Shown here piece by piece: positions 25,636-34,699 of a DNA stretch of 64,000 bases (position 1 is the first letter of the stretch; each line of letters opens with the position of its first letter). The notes below the pieces were generated by a model that made no database searches, was not told where the DNA came from, and saw only the letters and a program-made list of their open reading frames with translations. This DNA is from Desulforapulum autotrophicum HRM2. Its GTDB lineage: Bacteria > Desulfobacterota > Desulfobacteria > Desulfobacterales > Desulfobacteraceae. The translations under genes were made by a program, and so were the position numbers. Location of the stretch: contig NC_012108.1 in the NCBI RefSeq assembly GCF_000020365.1, forward strand, positions 3,658,001 to 3,722,000, written 5' to 3'.

Positions 25636-26871
25636 ATGAAATTTGAAAAATACCACATTTCTGAAGATCTCAAAAAAAATCTTGCTGCCCTTGGATTTGT
25701 ACGACCCACGGACATCCAGTTCAAGGCGATCCCTTCGATCCTCAAGGGTGAAGATGTACTGGCCATTGCCCAGACTGGAACAGGAAAGACCGCGGCCTTT
25801 GCCATTCCAGTCATCGACCGGATACACTCGTACAAAACCAGCAAAAGAACCCGGGGCATCCGATGCCTTGTCATGGTTCCCACACGTGAGCTTGCCGAAC
25901 AGATCGGCGGGGTGTTTGACACCCTTTCCCGCCACACCAAGGTCAAAACCTTTGCCCTTTACGGCGGGGTCGAACAGGATCGCCAGATCAAACGCCTCCA
26001 GGACGGCATCGACATCCTCATTGCAACCCCGGGAAGGATGTTCGACCTCATCAGCCAGGGCCACATCAACCTTGACAACGTCAACACCCTGGTGCTGGAC
26101 GAGGCAGATCACATGCTTGACCTTGGATTTATCACCGACATCCACCATGTAAAACAAAAACTGGTCAAACGTCACCAGACCCTGTTCTTTTCGGCTACCA
26201 TCAACCAGAAGATCAAAAAACTTGCCTTTTCCCAGGTCAAGACCACAGCCATCCGTATTCAGATCTCCCCGGACGACCCGGTTTCAAAAAATGTTTCTCA
26301 CTTTGTGATGTTTGTGGAGATGGACGACAAACGGTTCTTTCTTGAAAACTTCATCAAGGAAAACCCCAGCGCCAAAATCATTGTGTTTGTCAGAACAAGG
26401 GTCCGGGCCGAACGTGTGGCAAAAGCCATGGAACGGGTGGGAATAGAGACATCCACCATCCACGGAGAAAAGGACCAGACACTCAGGTCCCTGGTCATGC
26501 AGCGGTTCAAGAATAACGAAATCAGTATCCTCATCGCAACGGATGTGAGCGCCAGGGGAATCGACATCCCCAACGTGGACTTTGTCATCAACTATGACCT
26601 TCCAGACCAGGCTGAAAACTATGTCCACCGGGTTGGACGGACAGGCCGGGGGGTGAAAAAGGGAAGTGCCATCTCCTATTGCAGCAGGAATGAAAGAGAA
26701 CGACTGGACGAAATCCAGACCTTTATTAATAAAAAGGTCGAGGTGGTCCATGTCACAAAGAACGACTACGCCATGGTGGTCGAACCTGAACAGTCGTTTG
26801 AAGACGTCCGGGACCTGATTGCAGACCACGAGCAATGGCTCAAAGGCAAGAAAAAAAAGCGTTCAAAATAA
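25636..26871 (+). CDS. DEAD-box RNA helicase (RhlE-like)
   Basis: 411 residues. The core motifs are intact: the Q motif (PTDIQFKAIPSIL), [37 protein letters not shown] and HRVGRTGR. A short Lys-rich end (KGKKKKRSK) is suited to RNA contact. It unwinds short RNA duplexes in ribosome assembly or RNA decay. It is monocistronic and followed by a repeat-rich region. A second helicase of the same class is at 60235. Confidence 0.92.
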   Translation: MKFEKYHISEDLKKNLAALGFVRPTDIQFKAIPSILKGEDVLAIAQTGTGKTAAFAIPVIDRIHSYKTSKRTRGIRCLVMVPTRELAEQIGGVFDTLSRHTKVKTFALYGGVEQDRQIKRLQDGIDILIATPGRMFDLISQGHINLDNVNTLVLDEADHMLDLGFITDIHHVKQKLVKRHQTLFFSATINQKIKKLAFSQVKTTAIRIQISPDDPVSKNVSHFVMFVEMDDKRFFLENFIKENPSAKIIVFVRTRVRAERVAKAMERVGIETSTIHGEKDQTLRSLVMQRFKNNEISILIATDVSARGIDIPNVDFVINYDLPDQAENYVHRVGRTGRGVKKGSAISYCSRNERERLDEIQTFINKKVEVVHVTKNDYAMVVEPEQSFEDVRDLIADHEQWLKGKKKKRSK

Positions 26872-27109
26872 CCTGCAAGGCCAGAGCAAAACAGTGCTTT
26901 CGATCTTAACGAAACATGAAACACGATGATACTGGGCAGGCGATAGTACCATTCCGCCCTCTTTGGTTTCCCTGATCGGAAAGGTAACCGTCGGGGGGAT
27001 TTTTGCCCCTCCAGACTAAAGCGATTGAAACTCCACTAATGGCAATGCTTCGTAACGAGTTTCCACATGTCCTGGCCGACACAACGAATAATAAAAATGG
27101 TATTATGCC

Positions 27110-27289
27110 GCCCCCGGCGGGCGATGGGACCGGCCCGGGACCGTCGGCGGCCCTTTTGCCCTGCCGGTCTAAAGCGCAGGAACTGCGGGCTAAAGTCCTC
27201 AAACAGCCTGCGCTTCTTAACGCCCGGCAGGGCAAAAGGGCTCATCGCCTTTGGGTCCCAATGGGCTGGTCCCATCGCCCGCCGGGGGC
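27110..27289. repeat. Long nested palindrome (180 bp)
   Basis: Three nested sets of perfect arms fold onto one axis: a 22-bp outer arm (27110-27131 with 27268-27289), an 18-bp middle arm (27150-27167 with 27224-27241) and a 9-bp inner arm (27172-27180 with 27207-27215). It is GC-rich, unlike the flanking short repeats. Confidence 0.85.
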
Positions 27290-27325
27290 TCTGCTGTCGA
27301 CAATTTGAGGCTGCATTTTCTTATA

Positions 27326-27414
27326 ACCGGCACGGCCGGAGCGAGTTATGGCTCCGGCCTCAACGAATTTTGAAACGCCTCTGTTTGTAATGCTTTGGTG
27401 GGTGTTTCATATAA
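27326..27414 (+). repeat. 89-bp two-hairpin repeat, copy 2
   Basis: Same order as the copy at 11570: ACCGGCACGG, GGCCGGAGC / GCTCCGGCC hairpin, CAACGAATTTT, GAAAC / GTTTC hairpin, CATATAA. Confidence 0.9.
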
Positions 27415-27469
27415 ACCCACATGTCCTGCCGGACACAACGAAGATAGAAACTCGACAGCATAGGCGGGC

Positions 27470-27595
27470 GGGAACGGGTATTGCCCGCAGCGGATTAAAC
27501 GGCAGCGGTCAGCATGGACGCTGAAGGAGCTGCCGTTTCCCTCGGAGCAGCCCAGGACGGGCTGCGAGAATGAGCGGAGGGTTATACCCGTTCCC
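27470..27595. repeat. Second long nested palindrome (126 bp)
   Basis: Outer arms GGGAACGGGTAT (27470-27481) and ATACCCGTTCCC (27584-27595) enclose AAACGGCAGC (27497-27506) and GCTGCCGTTT (27529-27538). It is unrelated in sequence to the palindrome at 27110 but similar in build. Confidence 0.8.
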
Positions 27596-27624
27596 GTCTG
27601 CCGGCCCGAGAAGAGTTTCATATA

Positions 27625-27713
27625 ACCGGCACGGCCAGAGCGAGGTATGGCTCTGGCCTCAACGAATTTTGAAACGCCATCATTGACAATGCTTTGGTGA
27701 GTGTTTCATATAA
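27625..27713 (+). repeat. 89-bp two-hairpin repeat, copy 3
   Basis: The first hairpin has compensatory changes (GGCCAGAGC / GCTCTGGCC), which suggests selection for structure. The second hairpin loop matches the copy at 11570 (CATTGACAATGCTTTGG). Confidence 0.9.
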
Positions 27714-27714
27714 A

Positions 27715-27806
27715 ACCGGCACGGCCGGAACGAGGTATGGTTCCCAGCCACAACGAACGATGAAACGCCTCTGATGGTAGTGCCTCAGCAACTGTTTCAT
27801 GTATAA
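27715..27806 (+). repeat. 89-bp two-hairpin repeat, copy 4 (diverged)
   Basis: It directly abuts copy 3. The first hairpin is weakened (GGCCGGAAC / GTTCCCAGCC) and the second is GAAAC / GTTTC. It ends 9 bp before the stop codon of the kinase gene. Confidence 0.8.
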
Positions 27807-27814
27807 AAAAAAGG

Positions 27815-29167
27815 TTATAGGCCGGGTGGCGTGCACACGGCCTTGACATGGTAATAGCTTGAAAGATCGCTGCTGTCGATGAACCCAAGCTCCAGGCTTG
27901 CATACCATGCTGAGGTGAAGGTGGCCCGGTCGGCACTCCACAGCCAGTGCTGGCGAAGATCAAATACCGGTTCAAGGCAGAGCCCGGTTCCCTTGGGCAA
28001 CGGACTTATGATGGTGAGTAGTTCTGCTGCCGTGGGCATTCGCCAGTTATCAAATCCCTGGTATCGTTCCCGGTTCAATCGTTGGACATAGGCACAGCCC
28101 TCTTTCCAGTTGACCGGGAACCGGGTACCGGAACTCTGCCAGACAAGTCCGGTTTCAGGGTCCTTGACCAGGTCAGACCCAAGGGCTTTAAAATGCTTGG
28201 GCAGAATTTGCCTTGGACGCATGAGGCTGTCCAGATCAAAAGCTTTCTGGGCCCTTGCTCTGGGGATTTTTTCAGGAAGGTGACGAACCTTGATCTGTCT
28301 TTGAAAAGGCTCGGTTTCGTTGAGCCAGTCCATGGACACCGAACAGAACTTTTCTTTTTTTTCAATCCAGGCAAGGCAGAGCCCCTTGAGATCTTCGGCC
28401 ATGGAATCAGCATCTGGGAATCGATGGCCCGGCAAAAAGGCCATGGCCCGGTCAAAAAAATCGTCCCATGTCGGGTCAAGATCGGAATTAAGCTCACTGG
28501 CTCTGCTCTTCTTTTCAGGCAATTTCCCGGTGAGCATCCGGAACAGCATCACCCCCACGGAATAAAGATCAGCGGTTTCATCCACTCCGTCCGGGTCCTT
28601 TTCCTGTTCTGGTGAAGCATAGTAGGGGGATCCCACCTTGAGGCTTGCATGGCCATGGAATGTTTCGTTCCTCAGCTTGGAAAGGCCGAAATCACAAATT
28701 TTTACATTGTCAAGATCATCCAGAAGAATGTTAAAGGGTTTAATATCCCGATGGATCACCGATCGGTCATGGAGGCAGGCAAGACCGTCGAGAATCTGCA
28801 GAATGTATCCCACGGACCGTTCAATCTTGATGACCCGTGAAGGCCGTTCGGTTTCATAGGACTCTCCCATGAGGGCTCCAAGGTTGTTCGAATAAAAACC
28901 CATGGTGTAAAAGGGCTTGCCCTCAAAGCGGTCAAAGTCAAGGATCTCAACCACATGGGGATGGCGAAGCGAGGCAAGGGTCACGGCTTCAGCCACAAAG
29001 AGATCCTCCACACCCTTTTCACCCATGAGGGTTGTCAAAAGCGGCACCGGTTCCAGAAGTTTTAACGCCCCGATCTTGCCCGTGACCGGGTATTCGACCT
29101 TGAACACCTTGCCCATTCCACCCTTGCCAAGCAGCCCTGCAACCTTGAATTTTCCAATATATTTCAT
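27815..29167 (-). CDS. Eukaryotic-like Ser/Thr protein kinase fused to a DUF1566 domain
   Basis: 450 residues. Residues 1 to about 270 are a complete protein kinase: Gly loop GKGGMGKV, Lys36, Glu60, HRDIKPFN with Asp141 and Asn146, DFG at 159-161, and SPEQ. Residues about 315-447 match DUF1566 (GLVWQ, NWKEGCAYVQRLN, DNWRMPTAAEL, WSAD, VKAVC), a C-lectin/FGE-like fold usually outside the cell. Here no membrane helix separates the parts, so both are probably cytoplasmic. It lies 5 bp after a metallophosphoesterase gene, giving a likely kinase/phosphatase pair, and further upstream is a hybrid histidine kinase on the same strand. Confidence 0.9.
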   Translation of the reverse strand: MKYIGKFKVAGLLGKGGMGKVFKVEYPVTGKIGALKLLEPVPLLTTLMGEKGVEDLFVAEAVTLASLRHPHVVEILDFDRFEGKPFYTMGFYSNNLGALMGESYETERPSRVIKIERSVGYILQILDGLACLHDRSVIHRDIKPFNILLDDLDNVKICDFGLSKLRNETFHGHASLKVGSPYYASPEQEKDPDGVDETADLYSVGVMLFRMLTGKLPEKKSRASELNSDLDPTWDDFFDRAMAFLPGHRFPDADSMAEDLKGLCLAWIEKKEKFCSVSMDWLNETEPFQRQIKVRHLPEKIPRARAQKAFDLDSLMRPRQILPKHFKALGSDLVKDPETGLVWQSSGTRFPVNWKEGCAYVQRLNRERYQGFDNWRMPTAAELLTIISPLPKGTGLCLEPVFDLRQHWLWSADRATFTSAWYASLELGFIDSSDLSSYYHVKAVCTPPGL

Positions 29168-29172
29168 ATGAT

Positions 29173-29922
29173 TTAAAACCGTTTCAATAGTTTATCCGCG
29201 TACACGTCCGGAATGGAGGTCCTACGGATTTTCATGGCTGTGGTGTGGCAGTCGTATGGTACAAACACGACCTCAAGCCGCCCGGTTTCCATGTCAAACA
29301 CCACTATTTTGGCAGAGGGATTTCCATCCCTTGGCTGCCCCACACTGCCGGCGTTTACAATGTATTTTTTTTGCCTGTCCAGAAAAATTTCCCCCTGGCC
29401 GAGTTCCTGGTGGGTCAGGTTTCCATTGTCAAGGACAATCAATTCCAGGTCATGGGTATGACCGGTAAAACAGACCCACTGATCCATGGCTTCCATTTTC
29501 CTCTGGAGAATAACGTCTGAAAGCTGAAAAAGGTAAACAAACGGCGACTCCGGAGGCGACCCGTGTACAAAAAGCAGGTTTTCAACAACCAGACTCTGGG
29601 ACCATCCTCCAAAGACCTGTTTAAAGGCGGGTAGAAGATGGGACCGGGTGTGGTCCGCAGCCTTTTTTGCAACAGGATTAAAGCAGGCAAGAAAAGCAGG
29701 GTTGAGAACTGCCATCTCGTGATTGCCCAGAACCGATAGAATATTTCGCTCACAGATTATTTCCATCACTCCGTTGGGATCCGGACCATAGCCGATGTTG
29801 TCGCCAAGGGAAATGATCCGGTCGGGCACTTCCCGACCCTGGAATGAGCGGTCAACCCAGGCAAGCACCTCGGTAAACGCCTCCAGATTTGCGTGGATAT
29901 CGGATAAAATGATCAAACGCAT
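29173..29922 (-). CDS. Calcineurin-like metallophosphoesterase
   Basis: 249 residues with the full set of dinuclear metal motifs: SDIHAN, GDNIGYGPDPN, GNHE, VHGSPP and GHTHD. This subclass includes enzymes reported on phosphoproteins and on small phosphodiesters. Its position 5 bp before the Ser/Thr kinase gene supports a role in removing the kinase's phosphates. It follows the hybrid kinase gene by 24 bp. No signal peptide; cytoplasmic. Confidence 0.88.
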   Translation of the reverse strand: MRLIILSDIHANLEAFTEVLAWVDRSFQGREVPDRIISLGDNIGYGPDPNGVMEIICERNILSVLGNHEMAVLNPAFLACFNPVAKKAADHTRSHLLPAFKQVFGGWSQSLVVENLLFVHGSPPESPFVYLFQLSDVILQRKMEAMDQWVCFTGHTHDLELIVLDNGNLTHQELGQGEIFLDRQKKYIVNAGSVGQPRDGNPSAKIVVFDMETGRLEVVFVPYDCHTTAMKIRRTSIPDVYADKLLKRF

Positions 29923-29946
29923 GGTGTCTCCGTCAGGGAACCAGGG

Positions 29947-32727
29947 TCAGTTCCCATGGATAAGTTCACGAATCAAACCCAGCAGGGTTCGACTATCTAT
30001 GGGTTTTTGAACGTACTTTTTAACACCCAGGGCCAGGGCTTTTTTTTCATCATAGGTTCCACAATACCCTGTACACAGGATAATGGGAAGCTCACTTCTA
30101 AGATTCAGCATTTTTGTTGACAACTCAACACCCGACAGCTGGGGCATTGTCATGTCTGTGATGACAAGGTCAAATTTCAACGGATCTTTTTCAAATTCAG
30201 CATAGGCGTCAGCACTGTTTTCAAAGGCTGTGATTTCATACCCGTAATCTTTTAAAAGCTCCTGGGTCGACAAAAGAATGCTCTCCTCGTCGTCCACCAC
30301 CATGATGTGTTCCCTTCCCCCTGGAGGAACCTCCTGGAGATTCGGCACCTCTATCTGGTTCCCTGCCCGTTCATCTACAACGGGGAAAAAAAGCTGAAAA
30401 GCAGATCCCTGACCAGGTCCGCTGTCAACAGTAACATACCCGCCATGCTCTTCAACAACCCCGTAGACCAGGGCCAGACCAAGACCTGTGCCCTCTCCGG
30501 GCTTTTTGGTGGTAAAATAGGGATCAAATATTTTATTTAAGGTCTTCGGGTCCATGCCGTTGCCCGTGTCCATCACCTTGACGGTCAGATATTGGCCCGG
30601 CACCATATTTGGAATCGGCCCATTAGCCGAATGAAAAACGTCCATCATGTCCACCTCAACGGTCAGCACCCCGGTGGAAACCATCGCCTGGAAGGCGTTT
30701 GTGCAAAGATTCATGAGGGCCTGGTGGATTCTTACCGGATCGCCCAGGATGGGTTTCTCACAGACGATCTTTTCGCAAATTACAATGGACGAGGGGATGG
30801 AAGACCGGATCAGATCAAGAATCTCCTTTACCACGGTGGAAAGGATAAGTACCTGCATTTTAGGCTCTGTTTTTCGGCTGAAGGCAAGGATCTGCTGGAT
30901 CAGTTCAGCCGCCCGTTGTGAGCCTTTTATGATCTGCCGAATATGGCTCTTTGCCTTTGTGGGGTTGTCAATATGCCGTTCCGCAAGCTTGGAATACCCG
31001 AAAATCCCCGACAGAATATTGTTGAAATCATGGGCAATACCACCGGCAAGAACGCCCACGGCCTCCAGCTTCTGGGCCTGCTGGAGCTGTGCCTCTATCT
31101 GTTTCATCCGGGTGGTATCCCTGAGCACATTGAGCATGGAAACCGTTCCATTGGCATGGGCAATGGGGGTGGCCGACACATGGAACGAATGATTGTCTTT
31201 AAAACTGACAATGTCCATCTCCTGGGTGCTGCCGTTTTTAATCGTGTCAAACTCACACCAGGGACATCGTTCACTGAAGCCATGGATTGCCGTAAAACAG
31301 TCTTCCCCTGTGGCATCATACCCCGTTCTCTGGATCATGGTGGGGTTCATATATTCAATCAAATAATCTTCAGAGGTAATATATACCGGTTCTTTCATGG
31401 ACCCCATGATGGCCTGGTATTTTTTTTCACTCTCCAGAAGTTGGGACTCCTTGGCCTTAAGATCGGTAATATCAAGGGCTGCAAAGGTAACTCCCCTGGA
31501 AAGATCCTCAAGATCAATGGGGGTGGAACTGAGCAGCACGTCAATAAGCCGACCATCCTTTCTCTGCCACTGGGTTTCAACGGTTCCGATCCCCACCTGG
31601 TCTATCTGCTGATATTTTTCCAGGCCCACATGGTCATAGCGTGCTTCATTGGGATAAAGTAGCCTTGCACTCTGGCCTATAAGCTCATCCCTTGAGAAAC
31701 CAGTCACCCGGGCTAATTGCTCATTTGCCTGAATAATCTTCCTATCGCACACAACCCCGATACCCGTGGGGACTGCCCGGAAAATGCTCTTGATCTCCTC
31801 TTCACTTTTTTTCAGCCGCTGCTCGGCAAGGGTTCGTTCCGCCAGCTCATCGGACAGTCGTGCTGTTTTTCCCTTAATCTGTCGCAAAAGCATCAGCGAC
31901 CACACAAACCCTGCCGCCACCAGCCCAAGAAGAGGAAGAATGACCCAGATGCCTTTGCGCAAGACAGTGGCAAAGGTCAGTGGTTCTGCCTTTAGCGCAC
32001 CAAACCATTTTTCATAAATTGCATCAAATTCACCCGAAGTTTTTATGATGAACAGCCCTTCGTTGATCATGGCCAGAAGGTTGGCGTTTCCCTGGGCAAC
32101 GGCAATACAGTATCTACCCTGTAATATGGGGTCGGAAAGGGGTCGAATGTTTTGAATACCCATATTTTTTGCAATCTGCATCCCCTGGGCCCTTGAAATA
32201 ACGGCACAATCGACACGACCCTGTGCAAGGTTTTCAATAACATCCTGTAAATCATCTTCAAGGACAAGGCGGGTTGACATCTGACGTTCAACGGCAATAT
32301 CGTGGTAAAGATCTCCCTTTTGTAGACCAATCCTTTTTCCCCGGCATTGATCAATCCCTTTAATGGGTGAGCCGTTCCTGACAAACACACTGTAGGTGGA
32401 GATATAATGGGGTACCGCGAAATCAACCTTTTCAGCCCTTTGGGGAGTTCGGTACATCCCTGCCAGAACCTCAGTTTCACCCCTTTCAAGGGCTGTTCGG
32501 ACCTGATTCCAGGGGCCTAACTCAATCTTGATTCCCATATCCATGGCCCTGGAAACAGCCATGATGATATCAATATTAAACCCCTCGGGAACCCCTTTGT
32601 CATTGAGGTATTCAAACGGCGGGAAGTTGTGGTCGCCCCCAACGGTTACGGGTGCAGCAAGGGCTGGAACAACCCAAAGAGCCACCAGGACGGTCGTTCC
32701 AAAAAAAAATAATAAAATTTTATTCAT
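29947..32727 (-). CDS. Hybrid sensor histidine kinase with periplasmic solute-binding domain
   Basis: 926 residues. Signal peptide or first membrane segment (1-24), family-3 solute-binding (amino-acid-type) domain (about 25-245), a membrane helix (about 255-280), two PAS domains (about 305-420 and 430-545), HisKA with GGIAHDFNN, an HATPase with GTGLGLALV, and a C-terminal receiver (VVDDEE, phospho-acceptor Asp in VITDMTMPQ). It would sense a small solute in the periplasm. There is no output domain, so a partner regulator or phosphotransfer protein is needed. No clear Shine-Dalgarno precedes the ATG. It is followed after 24 bp by the phosphoesterase and kinase genes, probably one operon. Confidence 0.92.
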   Translation of the reverse strand: MNKILLFFFGTTVLVALWVVPALAAPVTVGGDHNFPPFEYLNDKGVPEGFNIDIIMAVSRAMDMGIKIELGPWNQVRTALERGETEVLAGMYRTPQRAEKVDFAVPHYISTYSVFVRNGSPIKGIDQCRGKRIGLQKGDLYHDIAVERQMSTRLVLEDDLQDVIENLAQGRVDCAVISRAQGMQIAKNMGIQNIRPLSDPILQGRYCIAVAQGNANLLAMINEGLFIIKTSGEFDAIYEKWFGALKAEPLTFATVLRKGIWVILPLLGLVAAGFVWSLMLLRQIKGKTARLSDELAERTLAEQRLKKSEEEIKSIFRAVPTGIGVVCDRKIIQANEQLARVTGFSRDELIGQSARLLYPNEARYDHVGLEKYQQIDQVGIGTVETQWQRKDGRLIDVLLSSTPIDLEDLSRGVTFAALDITDLKAKESQLLESEKKYQAIMGSMKEPVYITSEDYLIEYMNPTMIQRTGYDATGEDCFTAIHGFSERCPWCEFDTIKNGSTQEMDIVSFKDNHSFHVSATPIAHANGTVSMLNVLRDTTRMKQIEAQLQQAQKLEAVGVLAGGIAHDFNNILSGIFGYSKLAERHIDNPTKAKSHIRQIIKGSQRAAELIQQILAFSRKTEPKMQVLILSTVVKEILDLIRSSIPSSIVICEKIVCEKPILGDPVRIHQALMNLCTNAFQAMVSTGVLTVEVDMMDVFHSANGPIPNMVPGQYLTVKVMDTGNGMDPKTLNKIFDPYFTTKKPGEGTGLGLALVYGVVEEHGGYVTVDSGPGQGSAFQLFFPVVDERAGNQIEVPNLQEVPPGGREHIMVVDDEESILLSTQELLKDYGYEITAFENSADAYAEFEKDPLKFDLVITDMTMPQLSGVELSTKMLNLRSELPIILCTGYCGTYDEKKALALGVKKYVQKPIDSRTLLGLIRELIHGN

Positions 32728-32827
32728 TTGATAAAATCGAATAACATGCTTGTTTTAAATTTCTGGTTAGGATTCTGGTAAGCATACTAATGAACATCAA
32801 AAAAATCAAACCAAATGTCACCGGACC

Positions 32828-33862
32828 TTAAAAGGTGTGCACCCTTGCTTCAGGTATGAAGATCCAGGTGATATCCCCGATTTTGAGCTTTTTTTCCAGG
32901 ACCTGCCTGCGGGTCCACTGGGCCATGAACTCAACCCCGTTGACCTGGATAAAAACATCAAAATAAAATCCGCGGTTGACCAGTCTCTGAACCCTGCCGG
33001 AAAACCGGTTTACACCGCCACCCGGATCCCCATCCAGGCAGAGAATCTCTTCAGGTCGCACGGCAAGGTAATCCCGGCCCAAGGCAGGACGGTCAAGGAA
33101 AATCTCAAGCCCTTTGAGGCTGACCCTGGAATCATTGCACCCTGTAATGGGGAACACATTCTTCATCCCCACAAACCGGGCAGCAAACGGAGATCCAGGT
33201 CGCTCAAACAACTCCTGGATGGTGCCGGTCTGTTCTATTTTCCCCCTGTGAATGATGGCCCCCCTGTTGGCAAGAAAAAGAACGTCCGAAAAATCATGGG
33301 AAACCATTACAAAGGTGGTGCCAAGGGTCTTGTGCAGGGATTTCAAAAGATTTTTGATGTCGTCCTGGAGCACGGGATCAAGGGCGGAAAGGGGTTCGTC
33401 AAGGAGCAACACCCTGGGGTTGAGAATCAGGGCCCGGCAAAGGGCAACCCGCTGCTTTTCCCCGCCGCTCAAGGTCAGGGGGTGGCGGTTCAACAGATGG
33501 GACAGATTCATGGTTTCCACAAGTGATTCAAACCGGGCGTTTGCCTCAACCTTGGAGATGTCATGGTAGCGAACCCCATAACGGATATTTTTTTGTACAT
33601 CAAGGTGGGGGAAAAGGGCGTAATCCTGGTACACGATGCCAAGGCCCCGGTGTTCCGGAGGGGTTTTTGTTATTTCCTGTTCTTCCAGAAAAACCCCGCC
33701 ACTATCAATGGGCATCAGCCCCATAATGGCTTCAAGCAGCAGGGATTTGCCCGATCCTGTAGGGCCGATCAGGGCAAAGAAATCCCGCTCTTTAACTTCC
33801 AGATTGACCGATTCCAGGCTGAACCCGGTAAGACGTATGGAAAGATCGCTGACCCGTATCAT
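32828..33862 (-). CDS. wtpC: Tungstate/molybdate ABC transporter ATPase
   Basis: 344 residues from the ATG at 33862, which overlaps the permease stop as ATGA; the longer in-frame version is rejected. Walker A GPTGSGKS, the signature LSGGEKQR, Walker B VLLLDEP and the H-loop are present. The C-terminal 110 residues form a TOBE-like domain, seen in oxyanion importers. It energises uptake with the permease and WtpA-like binding protein encoded just upstream. Confidence 0.88.
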   Translation of the reverse strand: MIRVSDLSIRLTGFSLESVNLEVKERDFFALIGPTGSGKSLLLEAIMGLMPIDSGGVFLEEQEITKTPPEHRGLGIVYQDYALFPHLDVQKNIRYGVRYHDISKVEANARFESLVETMNLSHLLNRHPLTLSGGEKQRVALCRALILNPRVLLLDEPLSALDPVLQDDIKNLLKSLHKTLGTTFVMVSHDFSDVLFLANRGAIIHRGKIEQTGTIQELFERPGSPFAARFVGMKNVFPITGCNDSRVSLKGLEIFLDRPALGRDYLAVRPEEILCLDGDPGGGVNRFSGRVQRLVNRGFYFDVFIQVNGVEFMAQWTRRQVLEKKLKIGDITWIFIPEARVHTF

Positions 33863-34647
33863 TGAATCCGTCGTTCCCTTGAAAAAAAACGCATCATGAC
33901 AAAAAGGACCAGGGAGATAATAATCAGCCAGAAGGCCACACATTGGGAATATTTCAAGCCAAAGGCGGTGAAACGCTCATAAATCAGAACCGGGGCCGTC
34001 ATGGGATGATAGGCCACAATAATGACGGCTCCGAACTCGCTGATGGCCCGGGCCGTGCACATGACTGCCCCAAGGACCATATTTCGCCACACCATGGGAA
34101 AAGTAACCCTGAAAAAAGTGGCACCCATGCTTGCACCAAGGCTCTGGGATGCCTTTTCAAGGCGCAGGGGAACGGCTTCAAACCCAGCTTTGACCGTGTT
34201 GATGTAAAAAGGAGCCCCCACAAAAACAAGGACCACCACAATCCCGGTGAGGGACCCCATGATTTCAATGTTGATGCCGGCAAGCAGCCGCCCCCATAGG
34301 GAGTTTCTGCCAAAAAGGCTCAGGATTGCAATGCCGATGACCGGATGGGGGATCATGATGGGAAGATCAATGAGTCCCTCAACAAGCTTTTTTCCAAAAA
34401 ACGTCTTTCTTGCCATGATATAGGCCAGGGGGGTACCAAAGACAATGGCAACGGCAGTTGCCCCCAGGGCCGTAAAGATCGAACGGCCCAGGGCCTCGAG
34501 CACCACCCTTTCCTGTATTGTTGACAAAAGATCTGACACTTCTGGCATGAGAAGCATCTTGCCCAGGGGAAAGGTGACCAGAAACACCAGGGGAAGGCTC
34601 AGAAAGACCGCCCCCCCCCAGAAAAGATTTGTTTTTTTTAATTTCAA
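33859..34647 (-). CDS. wtpB: Tungstate/molybdate ABC transporter permease
   Basis: 262 residues with six membrane helices and the EAA-type coupling loop (EKASQSLGASMGATFFRVTFP). It is similar to WtpB/ModB permeases. It sits between the binding-protein and ATPase genes, overlapping the latter by 4 bp. Confidence 0.88.
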   Translation of the reverse strand: MKLKKTNLFWGGAVFLSLPLVFLVTFPLGKMLLMPEVSDLLSTIQERVVLEALGRSIFTALGATAVAIVFGTPLAYIMARKTFFGKKLVEGLIDLPIMIPHPVIGIAILSLFGRNSLWGRLLAGINIEIMGSLTGIVVVLVFVGAPFYINTVKAGFEAVPLRLEKASQSLGASMGATFFRVTFPMVWRNMVLGAVMCTARAISEFGAVIIVAYHPMTAPVLIYERFTAFGLKYSQCVAFWLIIISLVLFVMMRFFSRERRIQ

Positions 34648-34699
34648 GGTCAGCCCGACGATTGCGCAATCCCCCTGTTCTTTGATCTATTTTTTTAAT

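Larger units (their letters stand above)
26872..27814. other. Repeat-filled non-coding region
   Basis: 943 bp with no credible gene. It contains three 89-92-bp two-hairpin repeats, degenerate halves of the same unit (GAAACTC / GAGTTTC at about 27029-27064, and a TGTCC/GGACA variant at 27419-27432) and two long GC-rich palindromes (27110-27289, 27470-27595). Short reading frames across it are by-products of the palindromes. Confidence 0.8.

Noticed and set aside
27322-27806. Repeats considered as a CRISPR array
   Set aside because: Units are about 89 bp, two hairpins each, partly abutting and with no unique spacers of constant length; no cas genes.
26872-27814. Repeats considered as integron attC sites
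   Set aside because: The RYYYAAC/GTTRRRY core pair is not present at the ends, and no cassette genes or integrase are seen.
27003-27975. Several reading frames of 80-110 codons across the repeat region
   Set aside because: They lie on both strands of palindromic GC-rich DNA, lack ribosome sites and look like each other only because the DNA is repeated.
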